Shown: one piece after another, positions 1-14,200 of the stretch
How positions within the stretch are numbered: position 1 is the first letter of the stretch
Layout: every line of letters begins with the position of its first letter
Origin: Anaeramoeba flamelloides
Lineage: Eukaryota > Metamonada > Anaeramoebidae
Length of the DNA stretch: 64,000 nt
Reading direction: 5' to 3'
Assembly (NCBI GenBank): GCA_027625915.1
Contig: JANTQA010000075.1
Location: 2,480,001-2,544,000, forward strand
Made by a program: the position numbers and the translations under genes
Notes under the pieces: generated by a model
Databases searched by the model: none
What the model was told of the DNA's origin: nothing
What the model saw: only the letters and a program-made list of their open reading frames with translations

Positions 1-29
1 ATAAATTTATTTTTTATATATATATTAAT

Positions 30-102
30 TATTTTTCTTCTTCTCGTTTTTTTATTTGATGATTTTTCTTTAATTACCCCTTTCTATAAATAAATAAAAC
101 AT
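30..102 (+). repeat. SINE-like repeat, 3' part (copy 1)
   Basis: This stretch carries the same pyrimidine-rich block followed by an (AATA)n-type tail that recurs at 17650-17780, 26853-26945 and, inverted, at 19437-19695 and 22460-22555. Shared landmarks are a TTTTTCTTCTC block, then TTTATTT, then TTTCTTTAATTACCCCTTTCT, then AAATAAATAAA. Copies differ in where their 5' end stops, and all keep the A/T tail. That is the pattern of a short retroposon, which is why I call it SINE-like; no clear Pol III promoter is visible. Confidence 0.45.
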
Positions 103-947
103 TTAATCTTTTCAATTTTTATGATGCTTTTTGGAAAATTGTTGGAATTAAATTTTTCCAATTATTTTAAAAATATAATTTCTAATCTTTATTTTTATTA
201 AATATTTTTGTCTTTGTGTTTCAAAAAAAAACCAAGTGTGTTAAAATAAGGAAATGTAGGGGTTTTTTTTGTTTGATTTTTTAATCAAAAACTAGTGTTT
301 TTGAAATCAGCTTTTAATGTACCAATTTGTCTCAAGAACTTTTGATTCACAATTTCATTTAAATATAAAGTCTGTAAATATTCTAAATATTCCTCAATTA
401 GGATCAAAAAATTACTTTTTCTGTGTATTTTCAATAAAAAATAAAGAACTTTTTTGATCCATAATACTCGAACACCTTTTGGTATTGAACAATTACAAAT
501 GATTAAAAATAATAACCTCAATTTTCAAGACTAAAAAAGACGATCAATTCAAGCATTCTACACAAACAAATCCAATTTTTAAAGATCGTATTGTCTATGA
601 TTGTCAACCATTGGGTTACTTGAGTTGTTTCAATGTCTTCAGAAATCAAAACTATTCTTACAAAGAATTTGTAGCTTTCTATTTGTTTTTTTCATTTTTT
701 TCTCTACAATTGAAGTTCGAAACAACACTTTCAAGGATTGTATTTATCTGATTTGATTTTTGAATAGAAAACAAATTAATTAATACCACCAAAACATTTG
801 TTTTTTTCTTTTATTGTGACATTTTTTTGGTTTGTTTTGTTTCTTTGTAATCCTAATAACTTGTTTCAAGATAAATTGGGATGGTGGATTTTCTAGGATC
901 GGTTTTGTGGCGTTTTGAATTCAATGATCCCGACAAACCATTCACAA
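103..947. other. Intergenic, no gene recognised
   Basis: AT-rich sequence with no coding match that I recognise. The longest minus-strand open frame (about 78 codons, 285-521) is within what chance allows at this base composition and resembles no family I know. Confidence 0.5.
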
Positions 948-1127
948 TTTAAAACACACCTAATTTTACTTTTTGATTATTATAATTTTATGAAATCAAT
1001 TCTCGAAGAAATACATAAGATCTGAACCGTCCACTAATTGGAATGTTAACAATTGTTTATAAAGTATAATACTCGTAAGATTAAAAATAAATAATTATTA
1101 AAACTAATAAATTATTGGTGTGTTAAA
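948..1127. repeat. Short TIR element, 185-bp family (copy 1)
   Basis: About 180 bp bounded by an inverted TTTAACACACC-like end (here AAAACACACC at the left and GGTGTGTTAAA at the right). The interior matches the better preserved copy at 3517-3705, including the shared run AATTGGAATGTTAACA / AAATTGAAATGTTAACA and the following TTGTTTATAAA. It is a non-autonomous DNA-transposon (MITE) type element without coding capacity. Confidence 0.6.
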
Positions 1128-2782
1128 GACTACATTTGCCATTGAAATTCAAAGAATTATATGATTTTATCTGGGTTTGGTGATTGTCAAATCTCTCAAA
1201 TTTTAATTCTGTGAGATCTAAGAAGGAACAAATATCAGAATTTTCCAGTACTCTTTTTTCAGTAGTTTTTTAAATAATTATAAAAAGAAGGTTGGAATAA
1301 ATCAACTTTTTTAAAAAATTATTTTCTATGTAATTTTTAAAACACTCGCACATTATTGAAGGTTTTCTATGTTTTTTTAATCGATTTCTGAGTTAAGTTG
1401 AGAAGGTTTTTAAAAATGATATAAAAGGTCAAAAAGGAGATAAGTGAAAATTGAGGAGGAATAAGTCTTTGTTATTTTAATTCCCTCCCTTCAAAATAAA
1501 AGAACAGTCTTTGTTATTTTCAAACAAAGACATTTTGGAAGAATGGTCATTATAATTATTTTTTTATTGTATTAAATCTACCAAAATCCTTATTTCTAAT
1601 ATTTGAGTGATCATTCTCTCTAAAAAGACTCAATGCTTTAATTTAAAATATTATAAAGTGTCTAATTTTCCCAAACTTATTTCCCATAAGATCCTTTCAT
1701 ATAAAATTCTTCAAAATCTTTCCCACAACAACTCAACCCAATTTCCCTTGATTTAATAAATTGGACTTTGAGTGAAACCATCTAAACAATAAAAAAATTA
1801 ATCAACAAAACACCAAAAAAATGACAAAAGAATTTTTGCATGGATTGTATTATCGAAAAAACAATTGGAGGAGACACACCCTCTTAGTCATCTGGAGGTG
1901 AGATTTCAATCAAGGAAAAACAAAAAGAACCAAAAAAAAAAAAATAAAACAAAAATCACAAACCCTTTGTTATAATTAATACAGCCTTTCCAGTCCTACT
2001 ATGAAAATTTATAAAGACCCTCAAATTAATTTTCTGTTTGGAAATTTTATATTGAACAACAAACTGTAAAAGGGTTATTAAAGTTCATCATAAACTGTAA
2101 AATTTATAATACAAGATTACAAATTAGTTTTCCATTTTTTGCTTTTTAGGAATTTACAAACAAATTCATAAAAAAACTTACATTAATGTTGATCTTTAAT
2201 TTCAAAAATTGTTACAATTTCAGGTTTTTACAATTTAAAAACACAGTTCAAAAAATAAAATCAAGTTTCCAGGGTTTCCATGGTTTCTGTGATTTCAATT
2301 TTTGAGAAAATTAAATTTTATTTTTGGTTTTTTCCAAAAAAATAATTCTCTAATAAAACAAGAGAAAATTGAAATTTTTGATTTGATGATCGAAATTGAA
2401 TTTTCTATTTCAAAAAACATAATTTTATCATATACAACTTATTTCGATGTCTTATAATATTTCTCAGTAGGGTTTGTACGGATTAATGGTTTCTGGAGAC
2501 AATGTAACAATTCAAAGTAACCTGATGGTATAAAATCATTGAAAATAACAATCATTTAGATTTAATGGAGTAGCTACACCATAAGACATGATAAAAATTT
2601 GAGAGAGATAAGATAAGAGTATTTTATATTATGGTGTAGATCGTAGATTCTATAAAAATTTTTTTAAAAAAATTATTTGATATTTTTTTTTTAGTAATGT
2701 TAAACAATAAAAAAAAAGAGATTATATTGATAAAATAGTTTTTTTAGTTTTTATTTTTTTTTTTTTTTTAAAAATAAACTTA
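1128..2782. other. Intergenic, nothing recognised
   Basis: No convincing coding frame, RNA gene or element boundary. A short direct repeat (GTCTTTGTTATTTT) occurs at 1467 and 1507. Confidence 0.5.
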
Positions 2783-3318
2783 ATTCCATTAATTTGGATA
2801 CAGTTTAAACAGTTGAAAGAATAACAATAACATGATTTACATTCAATTGGGAAGTAATTTTAATTCAACAAATTATGTTATTTTTTGTCTTTTTTGTTTT
2901 TGTTTTCATTTTCTTTTTTTCAGTTACTTAATCTGTTTCTTTCGATCTGGAAATTTTTTTTCTATGGTTGATATAAGGTTATAGTTGAGTTTGTTAAATA
3001 GAAAAAACTACATACAATTGGTCCATGATATCTTATCATTTGATCGATCAACCATTGTTGGTGAATTTTCAACAAATTTACCAATACATTTACTGTTCAA
3101 ACTCCTTCATTTCAGCTCGTTTCCTTACTCTGGACAGACTCATTTTGATTTTTTGTTTTATATTGATTTCTTATATTTGGATGAAAATGATTACTTAAAA
3201 AAAAACATGAATATTATGTTACTTAGATGTGTTTTTATATTACGTTTGGAAAAATACAATAAATTGAGCTTTTTTTTTGCCTATTTTTTATTTTAGATGT
3301 GTCCAAATTTTTGGAATG
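2783..3318 (+). mobile_element. TIR element, 520-bp family (copy 1)
   Basis: One of four copies in the window (also 18426-18940 on +, 26049-26552 and 48178-48696 on -). Members align along their whole length and end in inverted copies of a TTCCAAAAATTTGGACACA-type terminal repeat; the left end here has drifted. Interior landmarks include TATGGTTGATATAAGGTT and TTATCATTTGATCGATCAAC. There is no conserved long frame, so it is a non-autonomous DNA transposon. The TIR sequence resembles those of Tc1/mariner-like elements, but that assignment is inference. Confidence 0.7.
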
Positions 3319-3516
3319 GGGTTGAGTTTTTTTTTTTCCGAGAAGATAATTCCAGATTCTTAGAATATCACTTATAGCTATTTTCTGGTTTAAACTTTGA
3401 TAAAATATAATCACATTCACTTCTCCAATTCCACCAAATCCAACTATTTAAAATCCTAACCAGAAATGTTTTGAGATAATTGTAATTTTTTGGGACCCTA
3501 TAGATAAATCCCAATT

Positions 3517-3705
3517 CAAAATTTTTAACACACCAAAATTCGATTTGTGAAAAAAAAATCTTATTTAATCAATTCAAGAAGATTTACCAAATTATAACCA
3601 TTCACAAATTGAAATGTTAACACTTGTTTATAAATTACAATACTCACAAAACAATAAATAAATAATTATCAATACAAATAAATCATGGGTGTGTTAAAAA
3701 TTTTG
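3517..3705. repeat. Short TIR element, 185-bp family (copy 2, intact ends)
   Basis: 189 bp bounded by perfect 18-bp inverted repeats, CAAAATTTTTAACACACC at 3517-3534 and its reverse complement at 3688-3705. The interior matches 948-1127. No coding capacity. The perfect ends suggest this is the younger of the two copies. Confidence 0.75.
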
Positions 3706-5257
3706 GAGAGAGCAAAACAAAAAAATGCATTAGTAAATTTGTTGGAATTCTATTAGGAATATTGATCGATTAAAGTTTAGATACTACCAACTAATTTTAT
3801 TTGAGTTCTTCTATTTGGTACAACTCAACTTTAACCATAATATCAAAGGTTGAAAAAAAATTTGATCCAACCAAAGAAATTGCGTAATTCAAACAATGAA
3901 ATGAAAAGGAAAACAAAAACTAAAAGATGAAAAAATGATTTCCATATTTTAAAAAATCAAAATTATCTCCAATTTCAATGAAAATGTATTATTGTGATTG
4001 TTTGGAACGTTTTAGCTGTGTGGAAAATTTTGAATTTTAGTTTATTTAAGCCCATTTATGTTTCCTTTTATGATTCTCTCAATAAAATGTTGTAATTCAT
4101 TTTGAACAAAGTCCATTAATCCCAAATGTCACTGATAAAAAAATATTTCTAATTGCTTTCTGTTGTCAGGATTAAAAAAAGTCAAAAATGATGAAAAAAT
4201 ATAAAATGAAAAAATTAAATGCCACAATAGAATGTTGAGATAAGGATAAAAGATAAGTTATTCAACATTCAAAATACTATTTTAAGCAATTCAACTCAAC
4301 ACTGTATTTTGGCAATTTCTTTGAGACTTTGAAAAAAAAATTTAAAAAATCTTATGAATGAAGTGCTTTAAATAATAAAAATCAATGAGTTACAACCAAA
4401 AGTTAAAAATGTTATTTTCTGATCCTTTTCAGATTTGCAAAAAAGTGAAAAATTTTCCTTTACTGTCCGCTACTCCCTTAAAATTGTTTATTGGGAGTGT
4501 TTTTAAGGTTAAAAAATCTTGATTTTTTTTCTTTTTCATTTTCACATTCCTTAACAAGGGTGATCTAGTTTAAGTATCAGAAAATTTCTTGTTCATTTTC
4601 AATTTATAAAATGATTTTTTGATCCAAATTATAGAATATTTTTAAGATCAATCCATCATAATGTAAATGAGATTGGAATATATTGAGTTGAGGCTAATTC
4701 TTGAATTACAAACATAGTCCTTAATCTACATTACAAGATTAATTTTAAACAAGATAATTTTTCAATTTTGAAATAAAAGAATTGATGTTTCAACCTTGAA
4801 TTTGTCGTGAAATATATTTTTTATCGAAGTTGTGAGTTTTTTTATTAATATAAGGATCATTTTTAATTGTAGAGGATCATCAAATAGAACAACCTAACAA
4901 ATCGATCTTTAACGACACTTGAACTTTCCAAAAATAATTTGTTTTACTTTCGAGAACAACTTACATGAATCTTTGGCTTCTCTTTTGTAATTGATGAACT
5001 CCTAAGTCTGTAAATTATGTTGTTTAACACTTATAACTACTTTTAAATCAAACCTACCAATAAAAGAAGTAAGAATAATGGTAATAACATTTTTCAAGTA
5101 AAAAAATCTCAAAATTTCAAAAGTCAAAGATCTCTACATTTCTTTGTACAAACTTTAACTTCATTGGACTGTTTACGATGTTCGTTTTTATTCAATATTT
5201 CGGATCATTTTTCTTTTTTCTTTCTTTTCGGATTTTTAGTTTGTCATTAACTAAAGA
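3706..5257. other. Intergenic upstream of CNOT1
   Basis: AT-rich, no gene or element boundary recognised. The last few hundred bases should hold the CNOT1 promoter, but no clear TATA or initiator motif can be separated from the background composition. Confidence 0.4.
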
Positions 5258-8200
5258 ATGCTATCAAATTTTTCTTTTTTGCTTAGCACACAGATTGATT
5301 TTTTAGTATCAACTTTAAACAGCCAAAACTTAACAAATCATGCACATGAAATTGATAATGTATTGAAATTCTTTTTTATTCAGAAAAAAAAAAAAAAAAA
5401 AAAAAAAAATTTAAACAAAGGATCTTTGTTTTCTTTTTTATAATTCATTAAACAAACACCAACTTCTAAATAACCATTACACAATTATTGTCGAATCTGA
5501 AATTTTAGTTAATAGAGTTATATGGTGACGATGTTTTTGTTTATTTTATCAAAACACTTTTTGTTAATATCGATTTGAGTGAGTCGAGATCTCACACAGA
5601 ATTGCAAATTTGTCAACGGAAATTACTTGTAGAAAAGTTGTCGTATATTACAGAGCGGCCCAACTTTGTGAGTGTAATATGTTGTGCAATCCAATCAAGG
5701 AAGCAAATATCAAATAATTTCATTAAAAACCTTTCCAAAACTTTAAACTTATCAAAAACACAAGAAATCATCATAGCTATTTCAATGGTAAAATCGGAAA
5801 TTAAAAAAACTCATCAACAAGGTTTGATTCTCTTTTTTGTGATTTTTTTTTTTTTTTTTTTTTTTGATTAAAAAAGAATTTGAATTTTTATGTTTTTTAC
5901 TTTTTTTCAAAACAAAAACAAAAAAACAAAATTCTTTTTTAATTCTTTTACTTTTCCAACTACTAATAAAATTTGTTTCAAAATTTGAAAGGTCTGTTAT
6001 ACTTTGAAAAAATAAACACACAAAGTCTTGACGAGGGTTTTTTATTTTTACCAGAAGGCGCGTTACATACCCTCTATTGTTTATTTAAGGAATTCCGATT
6101 AGCAAAACTTGAAGAAACAATTTTGAAACTAATCAAAAAAAGATTTCCAGAACAAAACGATCTTCCACCAACATTTGTTCCGATACTTCAACAGAACCAT
6201 GTCTTTTCAAATTCCAATCGGTAAATAATTCTTTTAATCTCACAATTTTTTTAAAATCATTGTATTTTTATTTTATCATGAGCTCTTAAAATGATAGAAC
6301 CAATCTTGAATAAAAAAAGTTTTTTTGTTTTAAGTGACTTTATCATGAGCCTTTAGATTTTCTCTTTGAAATACCTATGCAATAATTTTAGGGAAATTCA
6401 AATAAAATCAAATATTTTATTATTTTGATAATTGTCAAACCCACATTAATCAATAACAACCCTTTTGAAAGAAAATTAGATTATGGTCAAAAGTTAAACT
6501 GAATACTTGAAAAGCATATCAGAGACTATACAGTACCCCTGAAAGTATAAAAACAGATTTTTGTACTTTTTTTAAACATTGATTTTTTTTTTTTTCAATT
6601 TCCCTTTTTATAAACCCCACCAAACAAATATTCATTTGAAAAGTAATATTAATTATTTTCTTTACACAACAAAATATTATATTCTCAATAATTTATAAAC
6701 GAGAACTTTAATATGTTTATCTAAAAAAAAAATTCATGACAAAAAAGTTTGGGTGTGCCTTGTTTTTATCCTTTAAAAATTCATAAAAACAATATTTATC
6801 AATAATTTATTTATATTTTTTCTATTATCGTTTTGTGTATTAAATTCTTTGTAAAAATTCAATCAAAGCAAAATTAATCTTGTTCAAAATTTATTCACTT
6901 TTTCCTTTTGAATTTCTATGATTGTTGTGTGTGTGTGTGTGTTCATTTATTAACATTCACGATTTTCTTTTTGAATTTAATTAAGAAATTAGTAACCTCA
7001 AAAAAATATTCGAGTAAATTTAATAGTAAATTCAAAAAAAAATTTAACATGTCTTTAATTTGAAAATAAAGTAAAAATCTGATTACTACAAACACCAAAC
7101 TTACAGTTAATGAAATTTTCAGAAATGGATTATTATTTTTAAAAATCCGATTAAATGTTTTTCATTTTTCAAAAATTATAAAAATCCCTGAAAAAACGCC
7201 GAAAATACTCGAAAATTGAAAATATTCGAATTTTTTCAAACACAGCCTAAGTCATAAAAATAAACTTTTAATGATGTTTGTTTTTGCTTTTATTCTTTAA
7301 TAATACTAATTATTGATATTTTGGGTAAATTTTTTGTTCTTTTTTTCGAAAAACAGAAAGGAAATCTCAAAAATATGAATCTATCAAATATTCCCGAAAA
7401 TACCTGAAAATTGAAAATACTCGAAAATTTTTTAACCATTAAAATACACTTTTTGAACAACTTCTAAGAAATCCTATTGTCAATATACTCAGTTTAAATG
7501 TAAAAAAACAATTTTGCTGAGAACATTTTTTTTTGGGACGATAATTTGATAATTCAAAAAAATTAAATTTGAGGGAATATTATTCAACCCATTTTGTGTG
7601 AAAGGAATTGGTCTCTTAGACGACTGTAACATTTCTGATCATTGCTAAATGTTAATAAAATGTGAGCAAATGTCTTTGTAAAGACAATTTCTAATTGTGT
7701 ATCATTACTCATAGTTTTGTAATCTTAAATACAATCCAAAAATAACCACGTAATATCTAATCATAAGCACACATATACCATGCCCTACTTAAGGTGACCA
7801 AACCAAACCTGATTTAACTTTCCATTTCTGAGGAAGAGAAATTGGTTTAATCTACCCCACCTATATCAGCACAACCCATACCAAACCCAAGCATACCTTT
7901 ATATACACAGATATACCCTAATAAGTACCAACAATTACTCAAATATACTCAAATATACTCAAAAAAGTACCAAAAACTCTTTAGAGGGTTTTAAGTATAA
8001 AATTAAAAAAAAAATCTTCTCAGCAAAATTGTTTTTTTACAGTTAAACTGAGTATATTGACAATAGGATTTCTTAGAAGTTGTTCAAAAAGTGTATTTTA
8101 ATGGTTCAAACACCCAAAAATATTAGATTTTTTTTATTTATTTGTAAAATAATTTATTTTTTTTTGTTTTTGAAAATAAAACTAAAAATTTACCCAAAAT

Positions 8201-11200
8201 ATCAATAATTAGTATTATTAAAGAATAAAAGCAAAAACAAACATCATTAAAAGTTTATTTTTTCATGATTTTAGACTTGTTGAAAAAAATTAAATATTTT
8301 CCATTTTCCAGAATTCAAAAAAATTGTGTAAAATCAAAATATTATACTAAACTATATTTCATAAATTATTACTCACCTGAAATAATAAATTGAAAAAAAA
8401 AAAAAAATTATTCTCAAGTATTTAATGATAACTAATCATTAAACACTATTAACTATCCACTTTAAAATTGTTATAAGCATATAAATACCTGATATTTCCA
8501 AAATTAAATAAAAATAAATTATAAAACCTTCAAAAAAAGTTAAACAACATTTTTGAAATGTCCATTACGGATTTTTTATTAGTGAACTTTCACTGAAAAA
8601 AAGTTAGCAAGAAGTTTTTTGGCTGATAAACATATGCATATTAATAGAAAACTAGATTAAGTTTAAAATTCTTCTAATGACTGTATCCAAATAATATATC
8701 TAGACACCCTTTAAATTAGAATGTACAAATTTAGTCACGCTTCAAAATTCTCTCCTTACCAGATAAAGTGTTTTTTTAGCACCAAATCCTTAACAATAAA
8801 TCCAATGAAATCCAAAATATCTTTGAATTAGAAGACAGAAATTTATTCATGCTTCAAAATGATCTCTTTTGCCAGATTAAGTGTTTTTTTTTAAAATCTA
8901 ATCCTAAACAATAAAACAAAAAATTTAAACATTCCAAAGACATTGCATAGTCTCAATTTTCTTCATGTTTCTTGGTATTCCCAAAGCTCTCTTTTTTTTT
9001 TTTTTTTCAACTTGGGTTTTAAAAAAAAAAAAAGAAAAAGATTATATTAACAAAAAAAAAAAAAAAGAAAAATCACAAAAGAAAGAAAAAAAAAGTTTAA
9101 AAAAGAAAAAAAAAAAAATTTTTGTGATCTACAAATTGAAAATTTAACAAAATAAGAAAAACAAAAATTTGATAAAATTATAAAAAATGATTTTGATCTC
9201 TAATTTTAAATTTTCCAACACAAACCCCTCAAATAAATAAAATTTTAATTTTTAAAAAAAATCAATTTTAACCTCAAAATACAAATAAAAAAATCAATAA
9301 ATCATCGAACAGTGAATTTCAAAGAGAAATGAATTTAGAAAATAATTCAAAAAACTGGATTACGAACGAATATGACAAATCATGTAAACTTTCGATTGTT
9401 ATTGCAGATTTAGGATATGAACTATTATCAAGCGAAATGGCAATGCAGCAGATACTTGAACAGGTTTCACCACTTACTGAGGAAGATTTGGCAAAAACAA
9501 TTATTAACATGTGTAATAAAAGTGGAAGGGATACAAATACGTTGCTAAATTCACAAAAAACGATTAATAATAGTTATCCGATTAATTATGATTTTAATCA
9601 GTTAAGGTCACTTATTCAATGGGATTTAGATTTATTTGTAAATGTAATTAAGAAAAAATATCCCAATATCAGTTGGACAAAGACAGTATTATTTTTTGAT
9701 TGTCCAGAATTTGAATTAATTAATGAAATCTCATTAATAGTATTAAATGAAATCTTAAAAAAATCAATAAAACGATTCTTATCGAATAATTTTATATTTT
9801 CAAAATGGAAAAATCCCGAAGCACAAATTTCTTTATTGACCCAATTAATTAAATCGCCATCGTATATTTTTGATTTTTCTATGACATTTCGCCAACAAAA
9901 AATAATTGAAGAATTAATAACGAATGATAATACCAATACCGATAATGAAAACAACAACAGAAGCAGCAGCAGCAACGATAATAATACTAATAATAATTTA
10001 GCAATGGGAACTGAACGAATAAAGTTTAATAAGAATTTGAATAATGCATGGCTAAGTTTAGATTTGATTGAATTATTATTGTATTTATCAAACTATTCAC
10101 TTGACAAAGTACGCAATATATTCAATGAGCCACTTATAAATTCACCAGAATATTTATTATTAGGATTAGCACAGGTCAAATCAGGATGGAATTCATTAAG
10201 TAAGGAATTAAATGAACAATTGATCAGGAAATTTTTCGGAAAACATCCAAATTCAAACATTGTATTAAAAAAACTCTGGGGACTTAATCCACAAATCATA
10301 TTAGATGTTATGGTATCAATTTGGAGAAAGTCAGCACAGAAGTCAAAAATCTTGACAATTTTTTTAGAAATTGTTCAAAATCTTAAAGTGTTATTGTATG
10401 TGTTAGAGTCACAAGAATTAGATTTTGTATTTAATTTGGCAACATTTGCATCACAGCAGGAATGTTTAAATTTAGAAAAATGGCTTTGTGAAAAATTAAA
10501 AAGTAAATCAAATGAAAATTTTATTTATCATTGTTTAAAATTTTTAAAAAATAATGCCAAAATGGAGATATTAAAAACAGAATCACCAAATTTAAAATTA
10601 AAAACCGACACAATTACAATTTTCTTTAAATGCTTTTATTCTAAGAAATATACCGATAAAAATATTTTGAGCAAAATAAATAAAATTTATAGAATTTGTA
10701 CACAGGCGTTTCCACAATTATTAAACTATACATTTAAAAATAAAGAACAAACATTTACACAAGATATTGAACAAAATGCCAATAATTATTTCCAATTGAT
10801 TTACCAAAGAAAAATTTCGATAGATCGTGCAATTAAGTTATTGGCACAATTTAAAGAGTCAGAAAACGAGAGAGAAAATCAAATTTTTGATTGTATGATC
10901 CATAATTTATTAGATGAATACCAATTTTTTTCTGGTTTCCCCTTAAATGAATTAAGAATCACTGGCAAGCTTTTTGGTTTATTGATCAACCATGAATTGA
11001 TACAGCATGTTCCCTTAGGTATAGCATTAAGAGATGTTTTAGAATCTTTAAAAAAGCCACCCAATTCCAATATTTTCCAATTTGGTTCTTCTGCTATTTT
11101 GGAATTTTTAGATCAACTTCATAAATGGCCACAATATTGTACCCATATTATCCAAATTCCTGACATTAAAAAAAATCTACCTCAAATTATTGAGAAGATT

Positions 11201-14200
11201 AATCAAATATTAAATAATATTAATCCGAATGAAATAAATAATGATGTTATTGATGAAAACAAAAATGAACAAAATATTGAATTAAATCAATTTAAATTAA
11301 TTTACCAAGATCAACCCCAGCAGCAACAACAACAACAAAATAAAAATAAAAATAAAAATAAAAATGAACAAGAAGAACAATTAAATTATAATGAATTTCA
11401 ATACTTGAATGAAATATTAAATGAAAATAATGGGCTGAATAATAATCAAAATATCAATACAAATTATTTAAATCAAAATAATAGATACCAAGAGGAATTG
11501 ATAATGAATAATAATACTAACAACAGCAACATCATTAGGAGCAACAATAGTAATAATAATAATTTTAATAATACTTTTAATAATAATTTTAATGAAGAAA
11601 ATAATTTAAACCTGCAATTAGATAAATTATTTAATAATAATAAATCATCATCAATACTAAATGTAAATAACTATCAATTTAATAATAGCAATAATTATCA
11701 ACAGGAAATATATTATCCAGAAGAAATAAGTAATCAAATCTATTATTTGATAAATAATTTCAATGAACGAAATATTTTACAAAATATTGAAAAAATAAGG
11801 ATATTGTTAAGAGAAGAGTATTATAATTGGTTTGTAAATTATTTTGTGTTTAAAAAAATTTCCATTGAAAGTAATTATCATCCATTTTATTTAGAATTAT
11901 TTGATCGATTAAATTTTAGAAAACTAAATAAATTAATTTTAGAAAAATGTTATTATTGTGTGAATATCTTATTAAATTCAAATAATTTAATATCAAATAA
12001 TCTTGAACAAACCATTTTAAAAAATTTTGGTTTTTGGATTGGTAAAACAACTTTGGCTATCGATCGGCCCATTTTAAGAAAATATCTAAGAGTTAAAGAA
12101 ATAGTGTTAGATGCTTATCAAAATGGAAGACTGGTAATAATAATTCCCTTTGCTTGTAATTTATTATTTTCCATTAATGAATCAAAGCATTTCAAACCAC
12201 CAAATCCTTGGGTAATGGCGATTTTAAATGTATTTATCGAAATAATCCAATTGCCTAATTTAAAATTGGATATAGTTTATCCAATAAATCAATTGTTTAT
12301 TCATTTAGGTTTGCAATTAAATGACTTCCAACCGGCTGGGCTATTAGAAACAATTAACCCACCAAAATTTGAAAATAATTTAGATTTTGAAATTAACAAT
12401 GTTATGAATAATTATAACAATTTTAATAATATTCAAAATACACATATTGGGAATGAAAAAGACAATAAAAATATTCCAATTGAATCGCAATTAGCATTTG
12501 ATCCAAAATCTCTTGATAATAACAATAATGAAAATTTAAATAAATTCCAATTTCCTATTGAAAAAATGAACGAAAATAATAAATATCAAAATTTACTGAA
12601 TTCCTTTTCCCAAAATATCAATAATAATAATGATAAAATGGATAACAATGATAAAACTGATAATTCAGATCTATTAATTAATGGTTTAATTGATCACATC
12701 ATTATTAGAGAAACTGATTTAATCTATCAAAAATATTCAAATTTGAAAAAAGATATCCCCATTGCAATCACCCTAGCAGTGAAATCAATTATTGTGCCAG
12801 TTGTGCAACGATCGGTTAGCATTGCTTGCCAAACTACAATCGAATTAATTAGAAAGGATTTTTCTTTAGAATCTGATCACCAAAAGATGAGAAAAGGTGC
12901 GCATTTAATGGTTTCTAATTTAGCTAGTGGCCTCGCTTTAGTGACTTCAAAGGATCCATTAAATGTATGTATGACTGAAAATTTAACTAATTTGCTAAAG
13001 GAATTAATCAACGATCAAAGTTTGTTAAATCAAAATGTTTTTAAAATTTGTAATGATAATATTCAATTATGTTTCCAATTCATTGAACAGGTAACTATCG
13101 AACAAGCTAAACAACAAATTGATGAATTATTATATGAAGATTACCAAATTCGAATTAATCAAAACAATAACATCCCAAAGCAGAATCAGAACCAAAACGA
13201 AAATATTAACAATCGAAATGAATTAGAAAAAAATCAATTCAATTATCTACAAAATAGTAATTCATTAAATCAATCGAATATACCATCAAAGCTACCTCAG
13301 GATTTAATACCAACCAATGGTAATTTAAAGGAGCATCATTATAAAATTTATGAAGCCTTTCCAAAAAAAAATGAAGATTTATTAATTTCAAAAGATAATA
13401 ATAAAAATAATATGAATCAAAAGAAGAATATAATGAATGACCATAATAATGAAGATAATAATAATAAAGATAATGATAATAACAATGTTGATGATGATGA
13501 GGAGGAGGAGATACCTAATTTTGTTCTTGAGCAATTTATACAATTTTTAGAAAATTGGGCTACAAGCTTAAATCAAGAATTACATCAAATTAAAAATCAA
13601 TTTATTACAACTGGAATATTTTCTCAACAGAATGAAAATCTTTCAACAATTATTACTTATTTGCCAAAAGTGATTAATAAAACAAATCCTAAAGAGGATG
13701 CTATTTTATTAGCTTCTCAATTAATTTTGAAATCAATAATTAAATTTAGAGAAATTATTATTGAAATTGATACAACAATAAATAAAGATGAAGTTGATGA
13801 TGATCAAAACAAAAAAATAAAAGAAAAGAAAATGGAAGAGGAAAAAGATAAGGGTAAAGGAAAATCAAAGGGAAGGGGCAAAGGCAAAGGCAAAGGTAAA
13901 GGTAAAGGTAAGGGTAAAGGTAAAGGTAAAGGTAAGGGTAAAGGTAAAGGTAAAGGTAAAGGTAAAGGTAAAGGGAAGGGAAGGGGTAAAGAAAAAGAAA
14001 TTGAAAAGGATAATGATAATGAAAATGAAAAAGAGTTAGCAAAATATCCAACAAATGTAAATAATAACAATGAAAATCAAAAAGATAATGATGATGATGA
14101 TGATAATAAGAATTTAATTTTGGTTTATGAATTTTTTATTAATGTTTATATTACCACTTTAGGGTTAATTAATGAAAATTGTGATGTTGACTTGGCCCCA

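Larger units (their letters stand above)
6221..9312 (+). other. CNOT1 intron 3 (3.1 kb)
   Basis: Donor GTAAAT at 6221 and acceptor ATCGAACAG ending at 9312. It splits an Arg codon (CG|T): ...VFSNSNR then EFQREMNLENNSK.... The intron holds a GT microsatellite near 6931, a large interrupted inverted repeat (7252-8270) and a tandem duplication (8695-8925). No gene was recognised inside it. Confidence 0.8.

Noticed and set aside
2985-3296. 103-codon plus frame as a gene
   Set aside because: It lies wholly in a 520-bp TIR element; the copy at 18527-18835 shares some sequence but not a conserved protein.
6927-6942. GT run as a regulatory or Z-DNA element
   Set aside because: A short dinucleotide microsatellite in an intron; nothing supports a function.
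9329-9331. ATG at 9329 as the CNOT1 start
   Set aside because: It would drop the conserved N-terminal region encoded at 5258-6220. An acceptor at 9312 joins in phase and makes this Met internal.
13758-14070. Minus-strand frames of 88 and 98 codons opposite the CNOT1 Lys-Gly tract
   Set aside because: Their Leu/Pro/Tyr repeats are the antisense shadow of the (AAAGGT)n array.
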